NCBI GenBank assembly: GCA_002382085.1
Contig: DFZK01000005.1
Span: 186,001 to 250,000, forward strand
Origin: Sulfurospirillum sp. UBA4058
Lineage (GTDB): Bacteria; Campylobacterota; Campylobacteria; Campylobacterales; Sulfurospirillaceae
DNA: 64,000 nucleotides
Reading direction: 5' to 3'
A model generated the notes under the pieces. The model worked only from the letters and a program-made list of their open reading frames with translations. It did no database searches and was not told where the DNA came from. Numbering within the stretch: position 1 is the first letter of the stretch; each line of letters begins with the position of its first letter. A program made the translations under genes and the position numbers. Of this stretch, positions 35,256-43,724 are shown piece by piece.

Positions 35256-36286
35256 ATGATGATTTGAGACAAGCCCCTACCGAAGCTTTTTTGTTTCTTC
35301 TTTCTTTTTTGACAAAAAACTATGCGTACGATGCGAGCGTATTTCTTAAGGAGCGGGGTATAACGTTGTCACATTTACATGTAAAAGGTGCGAAAATCAA
35401 CGCTTCTTACTTGAACGATCTCATCGATGAAGCGATCACGCGCACGGGAGATGCGGGGTTGTTGTTTACCTTTGCGAAGAGTGTTACTCCCAATAACCTA
35501 GGGATTTTGGGCTATTTGTTGCTGCATTCGAGTTGTGTGGAAGACGCCATTGTGAAGCTGTGTCGCTACTATCCGCTTGTGGGTAAAACACTCAAACCCA
35601 TTTTTACGACGGATAATGGCGTCTACAAACTCACCCTACTCATTCACAAAGAAGGCGAGATGCGCCACCTTGAAAAGTACAGCGCGGAGATCCACTTAAG
35701 TGCGATACTTCATCTGATCAATAAAATCATCCCCAACCCCATCTTCCCCATACGCACGACATTTAGGCACGCCAAACCTTTACATGTAAAAGCGTACCAG
35801 AATGTTTTTGGACACAATATCGTCTTTGATGAGGTGGAAAACGCCCTCTTCTTTGACAAAACGCAACTCTCAATGAAAACAAGCTATGACAATCCTTATT
35901 TGCTCAGTGTCTTCGAAAAAGAGGCGGAACAAAGCTTGGGCATGAGCGTGCATGGAAGCCTCAAAGAGCAGGTGTTGGGCTACATTCTCATCGCTACGGG
36001 TGAGCTTGATGTTTCGCTTGAGAGTGTTGCGCAAAAAGTGGGGTTGCATCCGCGAACGCTTCAAAAAAAGCTCAAAGAGGAAAACAGCAGTTTTGTCGAA
36101 CTTTTGGGAGAGGTGCGCCAAAAACTGGCGGCGCATTATTTGCAAAAAGGTCTGGGCATTCCGACCATCGCTTCGTACTTAGGTTACGCCGAACCGAGTC
36201 CGTTTTTGCGAGCATTTAAGAAGTGGTTTGCCATGACACCTAAAGCGTGGGTTGCTTTACATGCAAAAGGAAATGACCATGCCTAA
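35219..36286 (+). CDS. AraC-family transcriptional regulator
   Basis: A 355-residue regulator. The N-terminal part (about 20-220) looks like the arabinose-binding-like/OruR-type effector domain (FTFAKSVTPNNLGILGYLLL region). The C-terminal 100 residues carry two helix-turn-helices (LESVAQKVGLHPRTLQKKLK and IPTIASYLGYAEPSPFLRAF) with the family ending FKKWFAMTPKAW. There is no clear ribosome binding site before the ATG at 35219, so a TTG at 35264 is possible. It overlaps the start of the Qnr-like gene by 8 bases. It contains two TTACATGTAA copies, each read LHVK. Confidence 0.88.
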   Translation: MTFCDSKDDILRHDDLRQAPTEAFLFLLSFLTKNYAYDASVFLKERGITLSHLHVKGAKINASYLNDLIDEAITRTGDAGLLFTFAKSVTPNNLGILGYLLLHSSCVEDAIVKLCRYYPLVGKTLKPIFTTDNGVYKLTLLIHKEGEMRHLEKYSAEIHLSAILHLINKIIPNPIFPIRTTFRHAKPLHVKAYQNVFGHNIVFDEVENALFFDKTQLSMKTSYDNPYLLSVFEKEAEQSLGMSVHGSLKEQVLGYILIATGELDVSLESVAQKVGLHPRTLQKKLKEENSSFVELLGEVRQKLAAHYLQKGLGIPTIASYLGYAEPSPFLRAFKKWFAMTPKAWVALHAKGNDHA

Positions 36287-36884
36287 CATCGCTATCGTCG
36301 ATCATTTGGACTGTTTTGCCGAACGTTTTGAGGGCGTTGATTTGCACGCTAAACGCATCAATAAAGCCGAATTTGAAGAGTGTACCTTTGTCTCGTGTGA
36401 CTTTAGCGAAACGTTCTTTTACGCGTGCCGTTTCATCGACTGTCGTTTTGAAAACTGCAACCTCAGTGTCATGAAACTGACCGACACAAAACTCTCCAAT
36501 ACCACGTTTACGAGCTGTAAAATGAACGGCATCGACTGGTGCATGGCAAACTGGAAAAGCCTGCTAAATCCCTCGCCGCTGAAATTTTACGAGTCTATTT
36601 TGGATGATAGTAACTTCTTTGGTCTTTCGATGGAAGGCGCTGTCCTAAAAGCGTGTCGCGCCAAAGAGGTCGACTTTCGCTCCGCCCTCTTCTCACACGC
36701 TGACTTTAGCTCAACCGACTTCAAAGGTGCGCTATTTCACCAAACGCATCTGGAAAGTGCCAACTTCACAAACGCCATCAACACCCGCATCGACCTTCGC
36801 ACCAACCACCTCAAAGGTACCATTTTCAGCCGTTTTGAAGCACTTGGTTTGCTTGAAGGAGTGGGAATAGTATTGGTAGACTGA
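36279..36884 (+). CDS. Qnr-like pentapeptide repeat protein
   Basis: A 201-residue protein made of pentapeptide repeats from end to end: EFEECTFVSCDFSETFFYAC, then RFIDCRFENCNLSVMKLTDT, and later VDFRSALFSHADFSSTDFKG. The break with a Trp-rich stretch (DWCMANWKSL, about 85) and the end LGLLEGVGIVLVD resemble Qnr proteins (which end near LLMERLGI). Qnr and MfpA-like proteins mimic DNA and protect gyrase from quinolones or toxins. AAAGGA before ATG 36279 decides the start. It is coupled to the AraC-type gene. Confidence 0.85.
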   Translation: MPNIAIVDHLDCFAERFEGVDLHAKRINKAEFEECTFVSCDFSETFFYACRFIDCRFENCNLSVMKLTDTKLSNTTFTSCKMNGIDWCMANWKSLLNPSPLKFYESILDDSNFFGLSMEGAVLKACRAKEVDFRSALFSHADFSSTDFKGALFHQTHLESANFTNAINTRIDLRTNHLKGTIFSRFEALGLLEGVGIVLVD

Positions 36885-36892
36885 AAAAAATC

Positions 36893-36921
36893 TTGCAATT
36901 TACTGGTAAATTTACTATAAT
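36893..36921 (+). promoter_or_regulatory. promoter with internal operator for the toxin-antitoxin pair
   Basis: TTGCAA (36893-36898) and TATAAT (36916-36921) are separated by exactly 17 bases. The spacer holds the palindrome TTTAC-TG-GTAAA (36899-36910), well placed for autorepression by the antitoxin or the toxin-antitoxin complex. Confidence 0.75.
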
Positions 36922-36948
36922 ATATACATATTAATTATAGGAAATGCC

Positions 36949-37260
36949 ATGACAGTCAAATACGCTCCGAACGAACTTTTATCAATCACGGATTTTACGA
37001 AAAAGATTGCCACCATTCTCAAAGGTATCAAAGAGCAATCATGCGAAAAAGTGGGGATTTTGAAAAACAATAAACTTGAAGCCGTCGTCATCTCTACCGA
37101 TGAATACGAACGCCTTAAATCGCTTGAAGAGCTTTTTGAAACGATGGAACATCAAGGGATTTTTGAAGCGGTACAAGCGCGCAAAAATACTCCTTTGTCT
37201 TCGTATGTGCCCTTTGATGAGCTAGCCAAAAAGTTCAATGTCGATCTAAAGTCGCTGTAA
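36949..37260 (+). CDS. antitoxin, Phd/YefM family
   Basis: A 103-residue protein with the YefM/Phd N-terminal DNA-binding fold: SITDFTKKIATILKGI, then KVGILKNNKLEAVVISTDEY and an acidic C-terminal arm (EELFETMEHQGIFEAV onward) that should wrap the toxin. TAGGAAATGCC supplies the ribosome binding site. It ends right where the toxin begins (stop directly before ATG), a typical coupled pair. Confidence 0.88.
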   Translation: MTVKYAPNELLSITDFTKKIATILKGIKEQSCEKVGILKNNKLEAVVISTDEYERLKSLEELFETMEHQGIFEAVQARKNTPLSSYVPFDELAKKFNVDLKSL

Positions 37261-37560
37261 ATGTATGCCATCAAAACGCATCCTTTGGTTGAAGAAGATT
37301 TAAAAAGCTTTGATCACTCTTTAGTTGTGTTGATCTTCAAAAAACTAGCGCAGTTACAACACTCACCTCTTTTGGGTCAACCTCTTGGCAATAAAAACAA
37401 CCTCGATTTGAGCGGTTACTATAAAACGTATGTCGCGAAAAAACAGGTGCGTATTGTGTATAAAATCGTCGAGAATGAACTGGTTATTTATATCGTCACC
37501 GTCGGTAAACGCGAAGAGATGGAAGTGTATAAAGAGGCAATAAAAAGGGTTAAAAACTAA
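37261..37560 (+). CDS. toxin, RelE/ParE family
   Basis: A 99-residue protein with the RelE/ParE pattern: HPLVEEDLKSFDHSLVVLIF, LGNKNNLDLSGYYKTYVAKK, VRIVYKIVENELVIYIVTVG and KREEMEVYKEA. RelE-type toxins cut ribosome-bound mRNA; ParE types block gyrase. The basic residues of the YK..VAKKQVRIVYKI region favour the RelE/mRNA interferase side, without certainty. It is adjacent to the antitoxin and convergent with the GNAT-like gene. Confidence 0.88.
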   Translation: MYAIKTHPLVEEDLKSFDHSLVVLIFKKLAQLQHSPLLGQPLGNKNNLDLSGYYKTYVAKKQVRIVYKIVENELVIYIVTVGKREEMEVYKEAIKRVKN

Positions 37561-37572
37561 GCTAAGCCCTAT

Positions 37573-38244
37573 CTATTCTTTGGCTTCTTGTTCGTCAAAT
37601 ATTTGATTTTTTACTTTCCAAAATATTTCATTTAAATAAAATTTTTCGCAGTCACACGTGTCGCCTCTTGCATAGTCTAATTGCCGTTTTATCATCTTTA
37701 TTTTTAACAGTGCATCAATCAAATTTTTCATCATTTCATTTTTTAGCTCATTCGATAATTTCATTTTTTGTTCATTGGTATCATCATATAGTTTTACATC
37801 ATCGGAAGCCAAATTTTTTTCTGCTTCGTAATCTCCTATGGATTTAAAGCCAAATTGATTTATAAAATACTCTTTTATTTGACTCTCTTTAAAAGAAAGT
37901 CTTTGTACCTTTCTATCTTCATCGTAAAATGATAAAAAAGGTAAAATAGAAGTATTTAAAGATGCCTGTAAATATCCCTTCCCTCGGAAATTTGGCAATA
38001 TATAAAAATGTAAGTCAGTTACCATATCTAATATGATGCCAACATATTTTATAGTTGATGTCATATCATTGTTTTTAATTAAAATAAAATCATAGAATTC
38101 GTAACTATTTTGGTCAATACAGTCTTTATCGTTAATATTAACTATATCGATATTGCTATCTATACTTCTTATTGCATAGTCTTCATTTTTATACACTAAT
38201 TGATTAATATTAGTAAGAATTTGGTTTAACATTTCATTTGTCAT
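37573..38244 (-). CDS. GNAT-like acetyltransferase domain protein (AT-rich, accessory)
   Basis: A 223-residue protein. HFYILPNFRGKGYLQASLNT (about 80-99) looks like the acetyl-CoA loop RGKGY of N-acetyltransferases, and RLSFKESQIKEYFINQFGFK like their last strand and helix. A helical C-terminal extension (about 150-223) has a CDCE cysteine pair. Codon use is clearly more AT-rich than the core genes, so it was probably acquired together with, or near, the toxin-antitoxin module. Substrate unknown. Confidence 0.65.
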   Translation of the reverse strand: MTNEMLNQILTNINQLVYKNEDYAIRSIDSNIDIVNINDKDCIDQNSYEFYDFILIKNNDMTSTIKYVGIILDMVTDLHFYILPNFRGKGYLQASLNTSILPFLSFYDEDRKVQRLSFKESQIKEYFINQFGFKSIGDYEAEKNLASDDVKLYDDTNEQKMKLSNELKNEMMKNLIDALLKIKMIKRQLDYARGDTCDCEKFYLNEIFWKVKNQIFDEQEAKE

Positions 38245-38308
38245 AACTACCTTTCATATGATTTTGAAGACAACAATAAATTCTTGTAAAAACAATGCTT
38301 TTCCCTTT

Positions 38309-38647
38309 CTACTCATACCTCTTCCCGTTATATTCCAAAAAGCCGCCATTGTGGCGATTGTGTGGGTCGTGGTGGGTCCAGTGGACGACGCCACCTTTGT
38401 CATTGGTTTCCAAGTCACCGCAAAAATTGACAACTCCGCCCTCTTGCAAGGGCGTAACTTTAGGTGCAATGTCGATGTTGTGAGCGATCAAAAGCGTTTT
38501 GCCCGAAGAAAGTTTGACAATGAAACGCTGATGGCGACTGCCTACATTGTCGTCGCTTAGAAGTTTGATGACTTTGCCCGAGTCGCACACGGGCGTGCCG
38601 GCAAAGAGTTCTAAACTCATCACGATAAAGAAAACTATTTTTTTCAT
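38309..38647 (-). CDS. periplasmic DUF3465-type protein
   Basis: A 112-residue exported protein with a signal peptide (MKKIVFFIVMSLELFAG) and the DUF3465 features HQRFIVKLSSGKTLLIAHNI and GGVVHWTHHDPHNRHNGGFL, rich in His. The two Cys (residues about 21 and 76) may form a disulfide. The domain looks like a small OB-type fold that may bind nucleic acid; no function is established to my knowledge. It stands alone. Confidence 0.8.
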   Translation of the reverse strand: MKKIVFFIVMSLELFAGTPVCDSGKVIKLLSDDNVGSRHQRFIVKLSSGKTLLIAHNIDIAPKVTPLQEGGVVNFCGDLETNDKGGVVHWTHHDPHNRHNGGFLEYNGKRYE

Positions 38648-38708
38648 TCTATTACCTTGTATCTTTTTTATTTTACATGTAAGTATTTAAAACGAAGTCA
38701 TCACGCTT

Positions 38709-39284
38709 TTATTTTCTTAAAAGTCTCTTCTCTTCTTCCACGCTTAGGTATCGCCATTCGCCAAGTTTCACATCCAGTTCAAAACTGCCGATGCCGATGC
38801 GTGTGAGTTCCAAGACTTTCAAAGGCGTGCCGAATTTTTGGTCTTTGAGCGCTCCGAAAAGCCGACGTATATGGCGATTTTTGCCCTCGTCTATAGTGAC
38901 GCGAAGTTTTGTTTTTGCGCCGCCCGTGCCGATTTTTTCGACCGTAAGTGCTTTGAGCAAACCCTCAGGGCTTTGCACGCCTTTTAAGGCTTGTGCGACG
39001 TGTTCGTCCGTAACGTGCCCTCGCACCCAAATTTCATAGGTTTTGATGCAGTTGCCCGGTTTGGTGAGAGCATTGCCGATGTATCCCTCCGTCGTGAAAA
39101 GTAAAAGCCCTTTGGAGTCAAGATCGAGTCTTCCGATGGGCATCCACCCGTCGTTATACGCCCATTCGGGTAAAAGATCGTAAACGGTCTTGCGTCCCAA
39201 ATCGTCCGAGCGCGTGACCAGATAGCCTTTAGGCTTGTTCAAAACTAAGAGTTTTTGTGAGGGATTCGCGGTTGGATGCATCAA
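38709..39284 (-). CDS. 23S rRNA pseudouridine synthase, RluE/RsuA-type
   Basis: A 191-residue enzyme of the RsuA/RluB/RluE family with KLLVLNKPKGYLVTRSDD and the catalytic motif GRLDLDSKGLLLFTTEG (the Asp after RL is catalytic), then RHIRRLFGAL. It has no N-terminal S4 domain, which matches RluE rather than RsuA or RluB. The exact uridine target cannot be read from sequence. Confidence 0.88.
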   Translation of the reverse strand: MMHPTANPSQKLLVLNKPKGYLVTRSDDLGRKTVYDLLPEWAYNDGWMPIGRLDLDSKGLLLFTTEGYIGNALTKPGNCIKTYEIWVRGHVTDEHVAQALKGVQSPEGLLKALTVEKIGTGGAKTKLRVTIDEGKNRHIRRLFGALKDQKFGTPLKVLELTRIGIGSFELDVKLGEWRYLSVEEEKRLLRK

Positions 39285-39346
39285 GTCTATTCCATGTCAC
39301 TATCAAGATGTAGTCTATTGTGTGTTGCGTTAACGGCTTATGAAGG

Positions 39347-39371
39347 AAGGGTAAACGTTGCATTTACCCTT
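39347..39371. terminator. hairpin after nikR
   Basis: AAGGGTAAA (39347-39355) and TTTACCCTT (39363-39371) form a perfect 9-bp stem with a 7-base loop, 15 bases after the nikR stop. There is no long T tract, so terminator strength is uncertain. Confidence 0.55.
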
Positions 39372-39385
39372 TGCGATTTAAAAAA

Positions 39386-39799
39386 TTACGAAGCGGGAAT
39401 CGATGCTTCGATGAGCTTACAGAATTTGACGCCTTTGAGTCCGGCAATTTTTTGCGCGAAATCTTTAACGTCGGAGACTTTTCCCGTCACCATAACCGTT
39501 TCTAAACAGTTTTCGTGCGTAACGTGTACGTGCGTGTTGCACATGATATGCACTTTAGCGTCGTGTTGAATCTCTAAAATTTTTTGAACCAATTCGTTTT
39601 GATGATGCGTGTAAATCATAGCCAAAACGCCGATAACATCGCTACCGTCGTCTTGCCAGTCGTCTTTAACGATTTTCTCTCGAATTAAATCTCTGGTAAA
39701 TTCGCTGCGGGACGCATACCCTTGTACGTCCACCTTTTTATCCAACTCTTCTAAGAGTTTTTCCGGTAAAGAGACGCTAAATCGAATAATTTTATCCAT
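39386..39799 (-). CDS. nikR: nickel-responsive regulator NikR
   Basis: A 137-residue ribbon-helix-helix regulator: IIRFSVSLPEKLLEELDKKV with YASRSEFTRDLIRE, then an ACT-type nickel domain. All four high-affinity nickel ligands are present: His79, His90, His92 and Cys98 (QHDAKVH...HVHVTHENC). It represses or activates nickel-uptake and nickel-enzyme genes when nickel is bound. Its place just after hypF ties nickel supply to the hydrogenase genes. Confidence 0.95.
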   Translation of the reverse strand: MDKIIRFSVSLPEKLLEELDKKVDVQGYASRSEFTRDLIREKIVKDDWQDDGSDVIGVLAMIYTHHQNELVQKILEIQHDAKVHIMCNTHVHVTHENCLETVMVTGKVSDVKDFAQKIAGLKGVKFCKLIEASIPAS

Positions 39800-39833
39800 A
39801 GTGTATCCTTTAAAATAACATTCATAACGATTC

Positions 39834-39844
39834 TAATCAGATTA
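39834..39844. promoter_or_regulatory. small palindrome upstream of nikR
   Basis: TAATC-A-GATTA lies 35 bases before the nikR start in an AT-rich 78-base gap that should hold the nikR promoter. It may be part of a NikR or other operator; the arms are short. Confidence 0.35.
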
Positions 39845-39877
39845 TTCTTTAATTATTGCATAATAAAAATATTAATG

Positions 39878-42097
39878 CTAGCTTTGAAGTGCTTTATAGA
39901 GTTGTCCAACGCAAATGCCGCCGTCGTTGATAGCGATCTTTTGCGGGAAATAAAGCGGTTTTGATACTTTTGAGACGAGTTGTTCCATCAATGTGCGATT
40001 TTGAAACACACCGCCGCAAAGTACGATTTTTAGGGGGTAGCGTTGTATTATTTCATCTATAATGCGCACCAACGAATTGATAAATTTAGAGGCAATCAGA
40101 CGAGGTTCGTTTTCTTGAAGCATTGCTTCCAACATCGGTAGAAAACGAATCGTTTGAGCATCGATCTCAACGGCGTACGCCTCTAAAACCGTCTCGTCGT
40201 AAAGGCTTTCCAACCACAGCCCGCTTTGTCCGTCGTAGCTAATGTCACTTTGCATACCGCACAAAACCGCCACGGCGTCAAACAGTCGTCCCATAGACGA
40301 GCATAAAGGTGCGTTGATCTTTTTCGTATAGGCATGCTTGAGCGTTTTAAGCGATGCTTCGTCGAAATAGCGAAGCAAAACGTCATCGGCTCGATCGCCC
40401 ATCGCTTGCCACAACATCGATGCTAAGATGCGTTTACTCTCTTTGACGCTAGCATCGCCGCCCAAAAGTAAAAAAGGCTCTAGCGACGCGACGCGTTCAT
40501 AGCCTTGCTTATCGCAGATCATACATTCGCTTCCCCAAATGACTCCGTCGTCTCCGTATCCGGTGCCGTCCCATGTAAATCCTAAGACTTTTTCATTCAG
40601 TCCGTACTCGCACATAACCGACAAAACGTGCGCATAGTGATGTTGAACCTGCAAAAAGGGAACGGATCGTTTTTTAGCCCAAAGCGTCGAGGGATACTGA
40701 GGATGCAAATCGCCCACGATCAATTCGGGGACAAATCCGTAAAAACGTTCGAACGAAGCAATCATCTCTTCAAACAACATGTAACTTGCCACGTTGTCTA
40801 AATCGCCGATATACGGTGAAACGATGATTTGATGGTTCAGGTAAAGGGCTATCGCATTTTTCTGATGTGCACCGACGGCTAAAATCGCACGATGATCGCT
40901 TGAATTAACGCGAAAACTATGCGGTGCAATACCCCGTGAAGCACGCATCAAAAGCATTTTATCGCCGATAAATTGCATAACGCTATCGTCGCTTCGATGG
41001 ACGATCTCGCGATTGTAATCCAAATAATATTCAACGACGTTCGAGAGCTTTTCGACCAATGTTTGACTATCAGGGATAATAGGCTCTCCCGATCGGTTAG
41101 CACTGGTAGCAATAATAGGAACGTGTAAGTGTTGAAACAAAAGTACATGTAAAGGCGTGTAAGGTAAAAAAATGCCGATACGATCGGTAAAAGGTGCTAC
41201 ATGTAAGCTTAACGTCGAAGCGGATTCTTTACGTTTAAGAAGAACGATCGGGCGCAATTGCGAACGAAGTCCTTTGCTTTCCGCTTCGCTCATCACGCAC
41301 ATCGTTTGAACGGACTCCACGTCTTTGACCATCACGGCAAACGGTTTCGAAGGACGATGTTTACGTTCTCGAAGTTTTAAAACAACACGATCGTCGGTTG
41401 CGTCGCAGATCAAGTGAAAACCGCCCATGCCTTTCATCGCAACGATATGTCCCGCATGAATCAACTCTGCCAAACGCACGATCGCTTCTTCGTTCGTCGC
41501 AAGCGTTTCGCCTTGCATGGATCGCAACGAAAGCGTAGGTCCGCATTTCGCACAACTGATCGGTTGGGCATGGTAACGTCGGTCGGTCGGATCTCGATAC
41601 TCTTTTTCGCATGCTTCGCACATCTGAAACGGTGCCATAGAGGTTGAAACCCTATCGTAAGGAACGGTGTGAATGATCGAATAACGAGGACCGCAATGCG
41701 TACAATTGATAAAAAAATAGCCGTAACGTCGGTTGTTCGGATCATTTAGCTCTTTTAAGCACTCCTCGCACAAGCTCATATCGGGAAGAACTAAAGAGGA
41801 TTTTTGCATACCGGCATCACTGGGGGCAATCACGAAAGCAGTTTCGTTTTCGTGAAGTAAAAGTCTTTTTTTCTCCCAAAAATCGATACGTGCAAGCGGA
41901 GGAAGTTCATTGAAAAGTGCTTTTTCAAAAGTATTTAACGCCGCTTCGCTACCTTGAACTTCGATAAAAACACCTGAGGCATTATTGAAGACGACGCCGC
42001 TAAGAGCGTACCGAAGAGCTAAAACGTAAACAAAAGGTCGGAAGCCGACTCCCTGCACAATGCCTTCGATACGATAAAAAATACGCGCTTTAGCCAT
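39878..42097 (-). CDS. hypF: hydrogenase maturation carbamoyltransferase HypF
   Basis: A 739-residue enzyme with the full domain series: acylphosphatase (GIVQGVGFRPFVYVLA, about 12), two zinc fingers of CxxC-x18-CxxC type (CEECLKEL...CTHCGP; CEACEKEY...CAKCGP), a YrdC-like domain (about 200-380) and a Kae1-like domain with QHHYAHVLSVM and VLCGGVFQN. It makes the carbamoyl group that becomes the CN ligands of the NiFe site. It is coupled to hydE by an 8-base overlap. Confidence 0.96.
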   Translation of the reverse strand: MAKARIFYRIEGIVQGVGFRPFVYVLALRYALSGVVFNNASGVFIEVQGSEAALNTFEKALFNELPPLARIDFWEKKRLLLHENETAFVIAPSDAGMQKSSLVLPDMSLCEECLKELNDPNNRRYGYFFINCTHCGPRYSIIHTVPYDRVSTSMAPFQMCEACEKEYRDPTDRRYHAQPISCAKCGPTLSLRSMQGETLATNEEAIVRLAELIHAGHIVAMKGMGGFHLICDATDDRVVLKLRERKHRPSKPFAVMVKDVESVQTMCVMSEAESKGLRSQLRPIVLLKRKESASTLSLHVAPFTDRIGIFLPYTPLHVLLFQHLHVPIIATSANRSGEPIIPDSQTLVEKLSNVVEYYLDYNREIVHRSDDSVMQFIGDKMLLMRASRGIAPHSFRVNSSDHRAILAVGAHQKNAIALYLNHQIIVSPYIGDLDNVASYMLFEEMIASFERFYGFVPELIVGDLHPQYPSTLWAKKRSVPFLQVQHHYAHVLSVMCEYGLNEKVLGFTWDGTGYGDDGVIWGSECMICDKQGYERVASLEPFLLLGGDASVKESKRILASMLWQAMGDRADDVLLRYFDEASLKTLKHAYTKKINAPLCSSMGRLFDAVAVLCGMQSDISYDGQSGLWLESLYDETVLEAYAVEIDAQTIRFLPMLEAMLQENEPRLIASKFINSLVRIIDEIIQRYPLKIVLCGGVFQNRTLMEQLVSKVSKPLYFPQKIAINDGGICVGQLYKALQS

Positions 42098-43724
42098 CAA
42101 TCGGCAATTCTTTATTCATACAAATCGTGTGGTTAGGTTTGATGTTTTTAATGACCATCGTGCTGAAACGTTTAAAGCCGAACATCAAGCCGCCAAAAGC
42201 GATTTTCTCACATCCCATATTCTCTTTATGCGCATCGGAAATATCGCTGATAAAATACGCCAAACTCTCCATAAAACCGAAACTAAGCGTTACGTCGTCC
42301 GTACCGGCGAGTTTAAAGCTCATTGCACTGCGAATCAAACGAAGGTAATTAAAATCGCTGATTAACGCCTCTTCTTTTTGGAGATAATAATCGATCCGAG
42401 GTCCTTTTTGACCCCCAAAATCTTCGGCATTTTCAATCAATGCTTTCGCGCCCTCTTCCCAAACTTCGCAAAATCCTAGAAGAAGCGAAGCGATGCTCCA
42501 TAACGTCAAGATACTTTTAGGAGCATTGGAAGGTATCTTCGTCGCTAATACCCGAGCATAAAGATCCGGAAATTGTGCCCGATAATTTTCGACTAACCGT
42601 TTTGCACTGGCACCGCTTTGTTCGATCTTTTCAAACAAAGCTTGGTAACTTACGGGGATAGGAAACGAAACGAGGTTCAGCACACCGTGTTCTTTAGAAT
42701 ACTGCATAATGCGATCGTCGTGGACGCAGCTCAGATAAAAGCACGTCGTGACGTTCTCAAAAATACGATGTTCACGCATAATCGAAGCAAAAACACGATG
42801 AGAAGGCTCTTCGATCTTTTGCAACGCATCTTTCGTCTCAAACGAAGTATCTTTTAAAAGCACGATCTCGCCGTTTTCGAAAACACAAATACGCATCGTA
42901 TTGATAACTTTCTTTTCATTAATAACAACCACGAAAGAAGATTCATTCGGTTTTGTCGTTTTTACCAAAAAAGGCACGCCTCTTTTTTGAAGCGTCTTGG
43001 AAAGTTGGTACAAGAACAGATCGTCCGACAAGCGTATCCAAACACGCGAGGGAATAGCTGTTGTTTGCGCAAATACGGCGTTAACTTTTAAACGTAACGC
43101 CGGACGTTCTAAGGTAGCCAAAGCTTTAATTTCATTGTCGTGAATAACAACCATACGCTCTAATGCCGATAAATCGGTTGCAATGACTTCCGTATCACCC
43201 GATTGTGACGGTTTGCCGTAGTCCTCAATCAGTGCAATCGCATACGTCTCGTTGTCGTAACGAACCGTCACGCAATTGCCTTTCATTAGTATATCGACTA
43301 AACTTTCGTAGATTTTTTCTCGCTCTTCTCGCGTTACGCCTTTGCTTACAAGCGTCTCTTTATCATAAAGGCTAAGCCCGTTTTCATGCAAAGAAGGGAG
43401 TAACGTCTCATCGACGGAAGCTAAATGTTTCGGAGTAAAAATAATATCTTCACATGAGCCGTACGCGTGTGTTGAAGCCTCTTGAGGCATACTCTGTGCG
43501 ACAAAAACGTTGGTCGATTTGAAAAAAATCGATAAAGGAAGCATTGCTGCCATCGTATCGGCAAAAGCACCTAAACGCTCGTCGTTATCTTCAACAAACA
43601 ACGTTACGGTGTCGTGTGTCCGTTGAATGGCATGTAAGATTGCAAAATCCGTCGCAATCTCTGACAATAATCTCTCTAAGGTATCGTTATTTGAGCCGTA
43701 CTCAAATTCAAATGCTAAAATCAT
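42090..43724 (-). CDS. hydE: hydrogenase accessory protein HydE (divergent HypF-like)
   Basis: A 544-residue cytoplasmic protein at the position of hydE in Wolinella and Helicobacter hyd operons. Reading it beside HypF from the next gene shows parallel stretches, for example DLSALERMVVIHDNEIKALA against DVESVQTMCVMSEAESKGLR, and CEKIAFGGLMFGFKRF against LKIVLCGGVFQNRTL. The zinc fingers and the HHYAH metal motif of HypF are absent. A non-catalytic HypF relative is inferred. The start ATG 43724 overlaps the hydD stop (ATGA) and has GGAGG before it. Confidence 0.82.
   Translation of the reverse strand: MILAFEFEYGSNNDTLERLLSEIATDFAILHAIQRTHDTVTLFVEDNDERLGAFADTMAAMLPLSIFFKSTNVFVAQSMPQEASTHAYGSCEDIIFTPKHLASVDETLLPSLHENGLSLYDKETLVSKGVTREEREKIYESLVDILMKGNCVTVRYDNETYAIALIEDYGKPSQSGDTEVIATDLSALERMVVIHDNEIKALATLERPALRLKVNAVFAQTTAIPSRVWIRLSDDLFLYQLSKTLQKRGVPFLVKTTKPNESSFVVVINEKKVINTMRICVFENGEIVLLKDTSFETKDALQKIEEPSHRVFASIMREHRIFENVTTCFYLSCVHDDRIMQYSKEHGVLNLVSFPIPVSYQALFEKIEQSGASAKRLVENYRAQFPDLYARVLATKIPSNAPKSILTLWSIASLLLGFCEVWEEGAKALIENAEDFGGQKGPRIDYYLQKEEALISDFNYLRLIRSAMSFKLAGTDDVTLSFGFMESLAYFISDISDAHKENMGCEKIAFGGLMFGFKRFSTMVIKNIKPNHTICMNKELPIDG

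Noticed and set aside
38258..38560. 100-codon plus-strand frame
   Set aside because: It is antisense to the DUF3465 gene, which has a signal peptide and family motifs.
41361..41745. Overlapping frames rich in Arg and Cys on both strands
   Set aside because: They are shadows of the HypF zinc-finger region.
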